Assembly: GCA_014338405.1 (NCBI GenBank)
Contig: JTDE01000118.1
Coordinates: forward strand, 38,961-102,960
Length of the DNA stretch: 64,000 nt
Direction of reading: 5' to 3'
Source of the DNA: Paragonimus skrjabini miyazakii
Lineage: Eukaryota; Platyhelminthes; Trematoda; Plagiorchiida; Troglotrematidae
Positions 27,462 to 36,740 of the stretch are shown here, in pieces (positions within the stretch are counted from its first letter, which is position 1; every line of letters starts with the position of its first letter). The notes beneath the pieces are model-generated. The model ran no database searches. It was not told the origin of the DNA and saw only the letters and a list, made by a program, of their open reading frames with translations. The translations under genes and the position numbers were made by a program.

Positions 27462-27521
27462 CTGTGTTCAGTGTGGACTCGTTGTACGGTGGTGGTTCAG
27501 TTGACGTTACATTAATTGAAT
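27462..27521 (-). CDS. Mucin-like exon M8 (60 nt, phase 1-1), duplicate of M9
   Basis: Acceptor GATTTTAG, donor GTAGGT. Reads SINVTSTEPPPYNESTLNT with sequons NVT and NES. It is a close copy of M9 (S-x-N-x-TST-x-P-x-PYN-x-STLNT), with intronic flanks conserved too. Confidence 0.7.
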
Positions 27522-27939
27522 CTAAAATCGTAAATGTAGATAACAATAACTTGAGCGACATTGTTTGGAAGCTCGTTTATGTTCACCAAATGCAGCCCAA
27601 TTTATGCTCAAGGGATTAGTACATTTGCCTGACAGGGATATCGCTTTGGCTTACTAGGTTTTCCAGCTGTCAACCAAATAGCGACCATTGCTGATTGTGA
27701 AAAACTACGATAATTATTAGACACAATGTTTGTGGAATATACATTTGGGCTGACTTTACTCAATTCGGGTGAGGTAGCAGCTAATGTTTTGTGCTAGCGT
27801 TGATTGTAACGACTGATTCACACGGCTGTCGAAATCCCTTGATTTACTGAACATGAGAAATTCAAATGGTTTCACCCAACGTAAGAAACAGTTCTACGCC
27901 GAAATCCGCTGTTAACTTGGGACAAAACAATGGGCATAC

Positions 27940-28005
27940 CTGCTGGTGTTATCGTTACGGCAGTTGTGGGTTCCGTTTTGTTTCCTGCTGTACTATTGAC
28001 CAACA
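27940..28005 (-). CDS. Mucin-like exon M7 (66 nt, phase 1-1)
   Basis: Acceptor CCTAACTGCAG, donor GTATGC. Starts LVNSTAGNKTEPTTAVTIT; two sequons, NST and NKT. Duplicate of M6. Confidence 0.7.
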
Positions 28006-28116
28006 CTGCAGTTAGGAGAGGAATGATGCGTGTTTTGGTGTATTGCAGATAAAGTGGGGAAAATAATTCACACACTGAGAGCACAAAGCATTTCAGCAAG
28101 CCTGCCGTCAACTTAC

Positions 28117-28165
28117 GTCCATAGCCTCTGTTCTTACTGTTGGAAAATTTACTGATGGTGATTGC
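28117..28165 (-). other. Conserved non-phase-1 segment, possible alternative exon
   Basis: The minus strand could encode SPSVNFPTVRTEAMD before a GTAAGT donor; the duplicate at 28623-28670 could encode SPVKFPTVKTEAVD before GTAGGC. Both copies keep the GT and an open frame, which suggests selection. But the donor is phase 0, so it cannot feed directly into the phase-1 exon M7. It may be an alternative or terminal exon, or simply recent duplication. Confidence 0.3.
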
Positions 28166-28445
28166 TGTTGCTGGTTACATCTCGAGGCACGAACTAACGT
28201 GACCGGTACAAGTATGTACCTCAAGATGGCTGATAGAAACAATGTACGTGTAATATTCAGTGGAGCTAATGTCACATAAGATGGCTTGGGGTGGCAGTAA
28301 AAGTTATATACAATCGGTGAGTCCAACGGTTGATTTGACATGCCTGATTTACTGAACATGACAAACTCAAACGATGTCACCCAACGTAAGGAATAGTTTT
28401 ACGCAGAAATATACTATTATAGTGAGACACAAAAATTCGGCATAC

Positions 28446-28511
28446 CTGCTGGTTTTATCGTTGCAGCAGTTATGGTTTCCGTCTTTTTTTCTGTTGTACT
28501 ATTGATTAACA
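28446..28511 (-). CDS. Mucin-like exon M6 (66 nt, phase 1-1), duplicate of M7
   Basis: Acceptor ACTATAG, donor GTATGC. Starts LINSTTEKKTETITAATIK. Same length, sequon and flanks as M7, about 505 bp away; the pair arose by tandem duplication of the surrounding segment. Confidence 0.7.
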
Positions 28512-29377
28512 CTATAGTTGGAAGGAGAATGATGTAAGTGGTTTGATACACTGCAGATAAACTGTGGAAAATGATTCTCATATTGAAGGCACTAAAAAGT
28601 TCAACAAGCCTACCGCCAGCCTACATCCACAGCCTCTGTCTTCACTGTTGGAAATTTTACTGGTGATGTTTTGTGCTTTCTGATTCTGATTAAGTATCGA
28701 AGCATGAACGAATGTAACTAGTACAATCATGTACATCAAGATGGCTGATCCTTACGAACCAGACACCGTAATTCTGCGCAAGGAATGCGCTGATGTACAT
28801 GGTATATGACAATAGGAGTATTTGTACGCAAGTAGATTACGATTAGAATCGGTAGTCAGTCATCATAACGGCAACCACTCAAAAACGACATATTTATGGG
28901 TTCCTTTCTGATGGTCACTATAGGAAGTGACCATTGCGAAGCCTGTTAGAAACAACTCAAAATTGTGTGCATTTAATCGTAAGTGAAGTAGATCATCAGT
29001 AGAAATAACTTGAGCAGTAGTAGGGTCAATCTGTTTTCAGGCCAAACGAGAGCATATTGTTCTGAGGATAACCAAACAAATCTACTCTGCAGGAACCAGT
29101 TTGTTTTCAATGGAAATATTTTATGCTTATTTAGCTAATACAGGTCTTCATTTGGAAAAGTAACTGGACAGCAATCAACACGGATCAAAATATCAGCGAA
29201 ACCAAATTCCCATGGTCAAATAAACGCATCAACCGTTGTTTTCAATGTCAAATTTTGCGCAGTTGTTCATGTCGTCGATTTTCCAGACGACCTGAAATTT
29301 CGAATGAGATCATTTACACGAGCACCACTTTTGCACATCAAATCACATCAGTCATGAGGTCAAGGAAGCAGACCTAC

Positions 29378-29449
29378 GTTCTGTTGTCGTTGTCGTCGCC
29401 ATCAAAACCGTCATCTCCGCACTAGTTCCCGTTGTGCTATTGGTCAAAG
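29378..29449 (-). CDS. Mucin-like Thr-rich exon M5 (72 nt, phase 1-1)
   Basis: Acceptor TTTGACTACAG, donor GTAGGT. Starts LTNSTTGTSAEMTVLMATTT; NST sequon at codon 3-5. Opening residues match those of M6 and M7 (L-x-NST), so these three are recent relatives. Confidence 0.7.
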
Positions 29450-29613
29450 CTGTAGTCAAATGAAGTAAGTTAAACGTCATTGGAAATAACTCAACCCTAA
29501 AGAAGCGGTTTGAAAAAGTTTATTTTACTTTCAGAGAATGACAGACATCATGAGATCAGGATATGTCGATGCACAATGACGTTAATCTGGTAGCCTGATT
29601 ATGCTTTTGTAGC

Positions 29614-29880
29614 TTACGAGGCAGCAAACACGGATGGATCCGCTCCTTGTCCAAGCCTGTCCGCCTTGAACCGCCGCATGGCCTCCTGGCGGTCGGCCGG
29701 GCTGTCGAACGCAGCCACCAGCGCCTCCTTCGCAGCGGCCCACTCCATCTTCGCGGGGCCTCTTCGCGCTGCGTCCAGCACCGCCTTCGCCTTGCCCTTC
29801 ACCTGCGTCCGCAGGGCAGTCAGCTTTCCACGGTCGGTCTTGACTCCGACCACTTCGGCCACGTCTTCGCGTTTGTCACG
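29614..29880 (-). pseudogene. gag, N-terminal fragment
   Basis: The frame is open from the primer site through REDVAEVVGVKTDRGKLTAL and MEWAAAKEALVAAFDSPADR to a stop in flanking DNA at 29614. The pattern of a charged alpha-helical segment, then FDSP..RQEAMRRFKADRLG..G.DPSVFAA, is typical of the start of Ty3/gypsy gag capsid regions, which package element RNA. It is about 85 codons, a small part of a gag; capsid core and nucleocapsid CCHC are absent. Confidence 0.65.
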
Positions 29881-29886
29881 GCACCA
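29875..29886 (-). promoter_or_regulatory. Primer-binding site, matches tRNA-His 3' end
   Basis: The minus strand reads TGGTGCCGTGAC, the complement of GTCACGGCACCA, which is the 3' end of animal tRNA-His(GTG) including CCA as I recall it. Match is 12 of 12, then breaks. It sits 2 nt from the LTR end, the usual place for first-strand priming. Confidence 0.7.
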
Positions 29887-29888
29887 GT

Positions 29889-30197
29889 TGTTGTGACCGC
29901 AAAAGACGCTTGGCCTGAGAATCCATTTATTGCACAAACGCCTGTATAGGTCATGTCAAAAATCAAACCACAAACGCGTATACTCAGATGCAAGTTAGAT
30001 ATGCATTCACATCCATCATTGTCATCCGCCTTGATGGAACTTCTGCCGAGCGCGTGCACATTATTTCGATAGTCTCTACTTGTCCCCCGTCTTCCTGGCA
30101 TTCGCAGCTTGCCCTTTTGTTCCTGAACGTTGCCTGTGGGTAACATACTACTTGTGAGTAGTATACTACTCACAACAAAACTGCCTGTCATACAACA
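29889..30197 (-). repeat. Long terminal repeat, Ty3-type (309 bp)
   Basis: On the minus strand the repeat begins TGTTGTATGAC and ends TCACAACA, with perfect 6-bp inverted termini (TGTTGT/ACAACA). It contains an AATAAA signal near 29922 and an 18-bp internal tandem duplication (30135-30170). The primer site starts 2 nt after its end, which fixes this as the 5' LTR. Confidence 0.8.
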
Positions 30198-30904
30198 GAA
30201 CTAATAGTTTTCAGATGTTTACAGGCTCATGCTTTCTCAAACGCTTCTACATGGATTCTAAAGTATATTCAGCCCATGTTCACCAACATCTCTTTTATCA
30301 TTGTGTAGGCAATTGAATCATCACGATCAAAGGTTTATAAACCATAAATACATTAAAACAACAGCTGCTTCCGTAACATCTTTCTCAGTTTCCCTTCTAT
30401 CAGCATGGTTCAACTTCCAATTCATCAGTGCGGTGAAGTACATGCACAAACAGAAACTTACTTAGTTGTACAGCGGAGCGAATGCATTTACACTAGGGCT
30501 GGCTGATCCATTCACTTGATAATTAGATTGAGGTATTTTGATGCTGTTTATTAGAGCTTGCCTACAGAAATTTTATGGACTGAGCGTGAACATACAACCA
30601 CGTTTGTGACTAAATGTATTGAGGAAAACATATCAGATGATCTGCTTCGGGTTTACCCACAAACCGAAATCTGCTTTTATGGTTGTGGTTAACTATCAGT
30701 AAAAGCTACCGAACCAAGTTGGCTTTTTAGTTGTTTAAGTGAGAAAAATAATGATGCCGGAAAGCGACAACTTAAATGGTTACAGACATATGTAGAGATA
30801 TGTAGTAAAACCCTGCCACTTGTTGGTCTACAATATTGCCTATGACAGTGACTCGGCTGATGCGGTAGTTGATCGTGATGCAAACAGTGACTAACGGTAA
30901 CAAA

Positions 30905-31015
30905 GACAATAATGGTGACGTTGATATTGCTGTTGCTGTCGTTGTTGTTGGTGATCCAGACCAAGATGACGACGTTGCTGGTTATGGTGGCGTTGATGAT
31001 GATGATGATAAGTTT
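30905..31015. repeat. Low-complexity GTT/GAT trinucleotide-rich stretch
   Basis: The plus strand is a run of gtt, gtc, gtg and gat triplets with a clean (gat)n end near 31000. It lies inside the mucin exon region and has the same codon flavour as those exons. No acceptor/donor pair gives an open Thr-rich frame, so it is either a decayed stalk exon or a simple repeat. Confidence 0.5.
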
Positions 31016-31435
31016 TGGGTGGTGTGGAAGTGAGACAAGGTGTGTTATATTTTCACTTCGAGCGCAGTCAATATGTAGTAGTTGTATTAATGTTGCAAGC
31101 ACACAACCTATAAGATGTACAGGAAAGCCATCACAAAAGAGCTAACCATAGTCTACACGGCTGTAACAATGTAGCCACGTGATTCATGAGGCGTGAATGT
31201 CCGGTAATGATCTAGACACATACAGACACACACATGTACAAGATTGACTGATCAGTAGGCCAACCAATGAGGCCGATTCAGACCGAGACACACAAGCATG
31301 GTCTAGGTAGGACAGCGATGACTGTTGTGTTACTGATATAGAGAAGGATGGCAACACACACAACCATCAATAATGATATTGAATAAACATATGTAAAAGC
31401 CAAACACCTAACTGTCTACAAAGCAGTCTACATAC

Positions 31436-31495
31436 CTGTCACCATCGTTACTTCCGAAGTTGAATATGAATCGGTTGACTTGTTAGTTGATTGAC
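31436..31495 (-). CDS. Mucin-like Ser/Thr-rich exon M4 (60 nt, phase 1-1)
   Basis: Acceptor CCCATTGTAG, donor GTATGT. Reads QSTNKSTDSYSTSEVTMVT with the NKS sequon. Of 19 residues ten are Ser or Thr. Confidence 0.65.
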
Positions 31496-31582
31496 CTACA
31501 ATGGGAAAGCACAAAAACAACTCGGTGAGAATAACACTCGTTATATCAAAATAAACCAGTGAAGCAGTGAAAATCGGCCTAC

Positions 31583-31654
31583 CCGCAATCGTTGTCGCTG
31601 ACGTAATCGTCACTGATGGTTCCGTACTAATTTCTCTCGTGTCATTGGCCGGGA
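31583..31654 (-). CDS. Mucin-like Thr-rich exon M3 (72 nt, phase 1-1)
   Basis: Acceptor GATTACAG, donor GTAGGC. Reads PANDTREISTEPSVTITSAT then TIA; NDT sequon at its head. It is followed within 90 bp by exon M4, the closest spacing in the array. Confidence 0.6.
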
Positions 31655-31999
31655 CTGTAATCAAGCAGAAGTTGAATATAAATGAATGTTTGACTAAATT
31701 GGATGCCAAAGTAATGCATCCCACCAGCTATAACAGTCACCATGTACTTCATTAAAAAAGTGAAGGTACCCTGCATTGGAGCAACAGAACCGAAACATTC
31801 TAGTTTCCAGTAAAATGTCGGAAGAGTCGGCAAAGACCATTACGTTAAGGTATGCCCGCGGTAATAACGGACGACTATAAATATTTTAGCAGACAAATTA
31901 TATTTATTTGCTTTGTGTTTGTGTAAACCGGTGAAGTCTGATTGAAAGTTCTTCAAAATAAATGGGTTTATCTGCTTACTTTAACTTACGCGTGAAATT

Positions 32000-34084
32000 A
32001 TTTTGATGTACCGTTATAAGTTTGTTCTTCCCGGTTGAATATTGCATTATTCGCAGGTTACATTTGTCAAATTGAATTGTTTGTTACCATGGTTACAGTT
32101 TGCAAATTAATTACAAGCGCAGCTGCAATTTTAGTCTGTGTGAACTTAATTTTCAACACAAGGAATTTGTTTCATGTGGAACCATTAAAAATGTTAAACC
32201 TGAAATGTGATGTGCTTTTATGTGATCAAAACGAAATTGAATCAACACAGGTAATTATTCGCAAAAGCCTGCACGAAGTAAGTGAAAGGCCACTTTAGGG
32301 AACGGTGTTGTAAGTTGGAATTAACATTGCTTGATACGATAAATGCATTTCACCTTTTTGCTAGAAAGACCTAGACATTCTTCACATGTTGGTGTTGTGA
32401 AGAGTTCAGTATTGCAGTGGAAGAAATCCACTATTTAATCAAAATCTCAGTTGGTGGATGAAATTCCTTTTAGGCTGGGATAATTTCCTTGTGACAACAC
32501 CACGCTATCTTCATTACGGAACCTGGCCCCAAACACGTACTAACCAGTCCAAGAAGTTAATATATTCAAAAAAAACATTTTTGTACAAACCTTCAAGAAA
32601 CTATCACTATTCCATAGGGGAATAGTCTTAATCGATTTTAGATCATTTCAGTGAAATGATGTACAGCTTACGATAACCAAATTGCATGTTTTCATCACTG
32701 AGGGTACCGTTGTTCTGACGATCACTCTAAGTCACATGCTGTTCTAGCTATCCTCATCGCTACCGTAAATGTACTTCAGTAAGCTAGGAGATATGCATCA
32801 GCTTCCGATAATTCAATTACAGTTTTCCACTTTAGGTAATTTGCTGCGATTACACAAAATTTCACGGTATCAGGATATTCTCATTTGGAAATAACTTAAC
32901 AAATTGAAAGTAAGCATAAAGAAATATTTTTACTCCGCTTGGGTTATTCTTGCCGCCTCCCCGATTGTATGATTTGATCAAGAGATCTTGGGATTTGCTA
33001 GTCATGTGTTGGCAATCGTTCGAAGCTTGCTCAAATACTTGGTAGGATCATACTCATATTACAATTTAAAAAATATCTTTTTTGCTGTCGATCCCAGGAG
33101 CGCACTTTGCACAACATGTTTGATGGTCAAGGATTGAGTTGCTGAGCACTGTGTGAAGGTTAATTGATCAGCCCTACTCCTTCAATTCGTAGCGAAAATG
33201 TTACATTCTACATTGACAGCAAAGTGAACATGGTTCATCAAAATGAACAGACAGTTTCTTCGGACAATGTGTACAGCAGAGGCATACATCGGTTTTACAA
33301 CCAGTCTTCAGAAGTTTTGTATCTTGCAAATTCAGCTGACTAACTCCTGATTTATGTAAAATACAATACGTCACACACACTGCTTTGTGCAGTCACCTAA
33401 CTTTAAATAAATGTATTGTCAATGTTGAATCAAGACCAGGACGATGAGCAACATGAATGAACTGATATACGTTTCGCTCACGGTACTTTCACAAGCTCAT
33501 GTCGCACTATCAGACATCAAACAGTTTGTCTGTCTTTCACACTGCGATGACTGTTGTTTGCCATGGATTGCGTTTGAAAATTTTGCAGTGAGCAACAGTC
33601 AGAAAACCTATCGTAGCTTGTACAGTGTCGGTCCAGTTTGGGTTCACAATCGAAACAGTCGGTCCCCTTTATTGTTATCTTTTCGGATTTTCCCCTCCAA
33701 AAATTCTGTCTGTTGAACATTTACCTAGACTTTCTACCTTCAAATTCCTTTAGGGTTACCATATGAATGATCTCAATCTCCATATCCAAATAGCTCGCCA
33801 GAAATGGTTTGACTTAGAATTAAACGATGGTCAGATACCAAAACATAGATGCTGAAAAGAAACTCATCAGTTTGCATGATATATCTATGACAATGTGAAT
33901 TATACGATGAATGGTCACTAGCCAAGTGATATTGTACTTTGAATTGAGACCAGAAAATGGCACGTTTGTACTGTAATCATCACTGTAGTGGGACATCGTC
34001 AAAATTCTACTCAAAGTAGTTATCGGCTTACTGACTTGTCAACCATTATGCAAAGGTGATTTTTTATTGAAAATAATATTTAAA
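32000..34084. other. Intronic stretch, nothing recognised
   Basis: AT-rich, short frames only, between mucin exon M3 and Penelope-like copy A. No further stalk exon was found despite a search for Thr-rich minus-strand frames. Confidence 0.5.
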
Positions 34085-34134
34085 ACAGTTCATTCCCTTC
34101 AGTAGTTTGAACAAAACAGGTAGAACACGAAAAC

Positions 34135-34173
34135 TGGTAGATGCAAGCATTTCGTATTGACTCATCAGTACCA
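34135..34173 (-). ncRNA. Hammerhead ribozyme of Penelope-like copy A
   Basis: Same sequence as the ribozyme of copy B, on the minus strand: TGGTA, CTGATGAG, CGAAA, ATGC-TT-GCAT, cleavage at ATC, TACCA. The core is intact. Confidence 0.8.
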
Positions 34174-34260
34174 AATTTACAATAACATGAAACGGTGTTT
34201 TATATCGAACAGTTAGGGGTGGGTAGGATGGATAATTGATTGATGGATTAGAAAAGGTCA

Positions 34261-35591
34261 CTAAGTCCAGGGTAAGGTCAAATTCACGAACAATTGTTTC
34301 TGAACACACAGGGCCGGCTTCAGTCGATTGATTGCGACAGCCTCAGCAAACCGCAAGAATCTTGAACTGGGATGACGTAGTAAGATTCTGAATGCACAAG
34401 CCGGATCGATGACGTGACCACTGGTTAGGATGTCTTGCGATTGCGGACACTGGTTGTTTGCGTGTTTCAACAACATTGCCGTTCTTCGGTAATACTGAGT
34501 TCTGCACCCATTTAGGCAAATGTTCCTTCATTCTGGAAATCAAACGCCTCTCGGTTCTGCCTATGTAACTTTCTTTGCAGTTACATGTAAATTGATAGAT
34601 ACAGTGTGAGATGGCACTGACAGGCTGATCTCCTTTGATTGAAGGCATAGGTAGCCTCTGGGTTCGAGCTAGTACACGAAGTTCGGCTGCGTTGAATGTT
34701 CGTTTAATCGAATTAATCAGTCTTTGTGTTGTTTGTTGCATACTGTAATCACCTTTAAAGGGCAATTCTATATAAACCTTCTTCTTTTCTACTGTAACCA
34801 CCGGTTCGGATGGCGGTTTCGGTCTACTGTGCCTTTCTATGAACCTTTTCGGGTAACCATTTGATTGTAGTACAGTCGTGATCGACTCTAATTCCTCCGC
34901 AAGACTGTCTTGTGTACAGATTCGTCTTGCGCGCGTGAATAGTGTATTCACTAGTGCTCGCTTCTGATGGACCGGTGTGAAACTACTAAAGTTTAGGTAT
35001 TGACCGGACCATGTGGATTTCCTATAAACACTTCTTTTGATAGAGCCATCCTCCCGGCGACTTATGAGTATGTCTAAAAACGGCAAACAATTATCGGTCT
35101 CAAATTCGCAAGTTGCTTTCAGATTGGGATGGCAACTATTTAAGCGGTGCACTAGGTTATCTATTGCCTGTTTGGATCGACTGAATACTAGTGTATCATC
35201 AACATAGCGTTTGTAGTACGTCAGACTCGCTATGTCTCCGGTTAACTCTTGTTCAATCCTTAACATGAAAAAGTCCGCTAAGATAGGCCCTAATGGACTT
35301 CCCATGGCTACCCCATCTATTTGGTGGTAGCACTGATCAAGAAAACGGAAGCTGACATTTTCAGTACATAACAATAAGGCATCCTTCAGTATATCATTAG
35401 GCAGAGGCAAAGTAATGTGTCTCGTTTCAACGAGCCTACAAATATAATCAATTGTCTCATGTAACGGGACGTTCGTGAACAGTGACTGAACGTCTATGGA
35501 ACACATCAACTCATCAGCAAGATTGATGTTGTCCAAGTCACTAATCAGCTCGAAAGAATCTTTAACAGAGAATGCCTCGAACCTCGAGAAT
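34261..35591 (-). pseudogene. Penelope-like reverse transcriptase/GIY-YIG endonuclease, truncated and frameshifted
   Basis: Reverse transcriptase motifs appear in order: motif A SIDVQSLFTNVPL, motif B GVAMGSPLGPILADFF, motif C KRYVDDTLVF with intact YVDD (35195-35206), then LPFLDILI. The GIY-YIG endonuclease follows (YQF..SYIGRT, YIG near 34558-34566). A 2-nt deletion near 34430 shifts frame after VSAIARH; the true C-terminus (AEAVAINRLKPALCVQKQLF..) continues in another frame to a stop at 34261. About 440 codons survive against a usual 800 or so, the N-terminus being lost at the 35591 junction. Upstream of about 35590 the open frame is antisense copy B and is not part of the protein. The element would reverse-transcribe its RNA at the target nick; this copy cannot. 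Confidence 0.9.
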
Positions 35592-36151
35592 GCTCGAACC
35601 CAGAGGCTACCTATGCCTTCAATCAAAGGAGATCAGCCTGTCGGTGCCATCTCACACTGTATCTATCAATTTACATGTAACTGCAAAGAAAGTTACATAG
35701 GCAGAACCGAGAGGCGTTTGATTTCCAGAATGAAGGAACATTTGCCTAAATGGGTGCAGAACTCAGTATTACCGAAGAACGGCAATGTTGTTGAAACACG
35801 CAAACAACCAGTGTCCGCAATCGCAAGACACATCCTAACCAGTGGTCACGTCATCGATCCGGCTTGTGCATTCAGAATCTTACTACGTCATCCCAGTTCA
35901 AGATTCTTGCGGTTTGCTGAGGCTGTCGCAATCAATCGACTGAAGCCGGCCCTGTGTGTTCAGAAACAATTGTTCGTGAATTTGACCTTACCCTGGACTT
36001 AGTGACCTTTTCTAATCCATCAATCAATTATCCATCCTACCCACCCCTAACTGTTCGATATAAAACACCGTTTCATGTTATTGTAAATTTGGTACTGATG
36101 AGTCAATACGAAATGCTTGCATCTACCAGTTTTCGTGTTCTACCTGTTTTG
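35592..36151 (+). mobile_element. Penelope-like element copy B (5'-truncated, inverted to copy A)
   Basis: It starts abruptly inside the coding region at TQRLPMPSIKGDQPV, carries an uninterrupted GIY-YIG endonuclease (IYQFTCNCKESYIGRT, then RRLISRMKEHLPKW) and the conserved C-terminus ending LTLPWT with a stop at 36000-36002, then a 3' tail with the hammerhead. It is nearly identical to copy A but on the opposite strand. Where copy A reads on through a 2-nt deletion, this copy keeps frame, so B preserves the endonuclease frame. Confidence 0.9.
36090..36128 (+). ncRNA. Hammerhead ribozyme of Penelope-like copy B
   Basis: Helix I is TGGTA (36090-36094) with TACCA (36124-36128). The core is CTGATGAG, then the short stem II GT-CAAT-AC, CGAAA, stem III ATGC-TT-GCAT, and cleavage after the C of ATC at 36123. 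All conserved core residues are present. This is the minimal type I form described for Penelope-like elements. Confidence 0.8.
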
Positions 36152-36671
36152 AAAATATTATTCTTTGTGTGCGTGGGGAGGGGATTATGTTTTCTCTTAT
36201 GTGTAGCCTCAGTAATCGCCTTAAATACCTAGACGCTTAGCAGAAACGAATAGCACAAAATGTGGCAGTGACAGGGGTGTACTAATCATACGGTGACTTT
36301 GCCGTCGTAAATGAATTAGTCGATAGTGAAATTGTGGAGCTTCGAAGTAACCCAACTGTCATATTACAGAGTATGACCATATGAAGCTAAGTTGAAAAAG
36401 CCAAAGATATGATCACTACGACCCTTAATTGAGAAATATAACAGTGTGCTATTCAACACAAATGAAAGTGTTTCAAGGTCGAATCCAAGTGCCAACAAAG
36501 TATGTTTCGCTGACCACTCATCTATTGTTATTGCCAAATCGAGCACAGAAATTGATCTATAAGTTCGTGCGGCCTGTTCTCAAGCGAACTAGAAACCGAC
36601 ATATGTTATCAGTCGAAATTACTCGCATCCTCATAGACAAAATAACCAGGATAATTAGAAAGTTGACCTAC

Positions 36672-36740
36672 CTTTAACTGTGGTTTCTGAAGTCGTCGTC
36701 GCAACCGAAGATACCGTTGTATTCGCCGTTGTGGCATTTA
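36672..36740 (-). CDS. Mucin-like Thr-rich exon M2 (69 nt, phase 1-1)
   Basis: Acceptor TTTCAG, donor GTAGGT. Starts NATTANTTVSSVATTT with the NAT sequon at its head. It joins M1 and M3 in frame. Confidence 0.65.

Larger units (their letters stand above)
27838..28790. repeat. Direct duplication of a ~505-bp exon-bearing segment
   Basis: Unit 1 (about 27838-28342) and unit 2 (about 28343-28790) both begin GATTTACTGAACATGA, include CACCCAACGTAAG, the exon, a conserved block ending in CTCAAGATGGCTGAT or ATCAAGATGGCTGAT, and a second conserved segment (28117-28165 / 28623-28670, ACTGTTGGAAA..TTTACT). Exon and intron diverged together, so this is segmental duplication. Confidence 0.8.
29615..30197 (-). 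mobile_element. Ty3-type LTR retrotransposon fragment: 5' LTR, primer site, start of gag
   Basis: In order on the minus strand: a complete LTR, a primer-binding site, then the beginning of gag, cut off near 29615. The segment 29640-29840 is strikingly GC-rich against its surroundings, which marks it as foreign to the intron. No second LTR follows, so it is a truncated insertion. Confidence 0.75.
34085..35591 (-). mobile_element. Penelope-like element copy A (5'-truncated, recent)
   Basis: The element runs from the junction with copy B to a 3' tail that matches other copies in the window (TGAAGGGAATGAACTGTTTT). It contains most of the reverse transcriptase, the linker, the GIY-YIG endonuclease and the hammerhead-bearing tail. 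The reverse transcriptase N-terminus is missing, because the sequence switches to copy B at 35591. Head-to-head, 5'-truncated pairs of this kind are common for Penelope-like elements. Confidence 0.9.
34112..36151. repeat. Inverted repeat: 558-nt and 560-nt arms around a 922-bp core
   Basis: Arm A is 34112-34669 and arm B is 35592-36151. By eye they differ only by two missing bases (CA) in A near 34430 and one substitution (S/G codon, VSAIS against VGAIS). Both arms stop matching sharply at CCTGTTTTG on the tail side and GCTCGAACCC on the coding side. Such near-identity implies a recent event or an assembly artefact. Confidence 0.9.

Noticed and set aside
29647..29949. Plus-strand frames over the gag fragment
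   Set aside because: Shadow of the GC-rich gag on the minus strand.
35592..35626. N-terminal start (MIEGIGSLWVRAFSR) of the 427-codon reverse transcriptase frame
   Set aside because: This part is antisense copy B read through the inverted-repeat junction; the real protein is truncated at about 35591.
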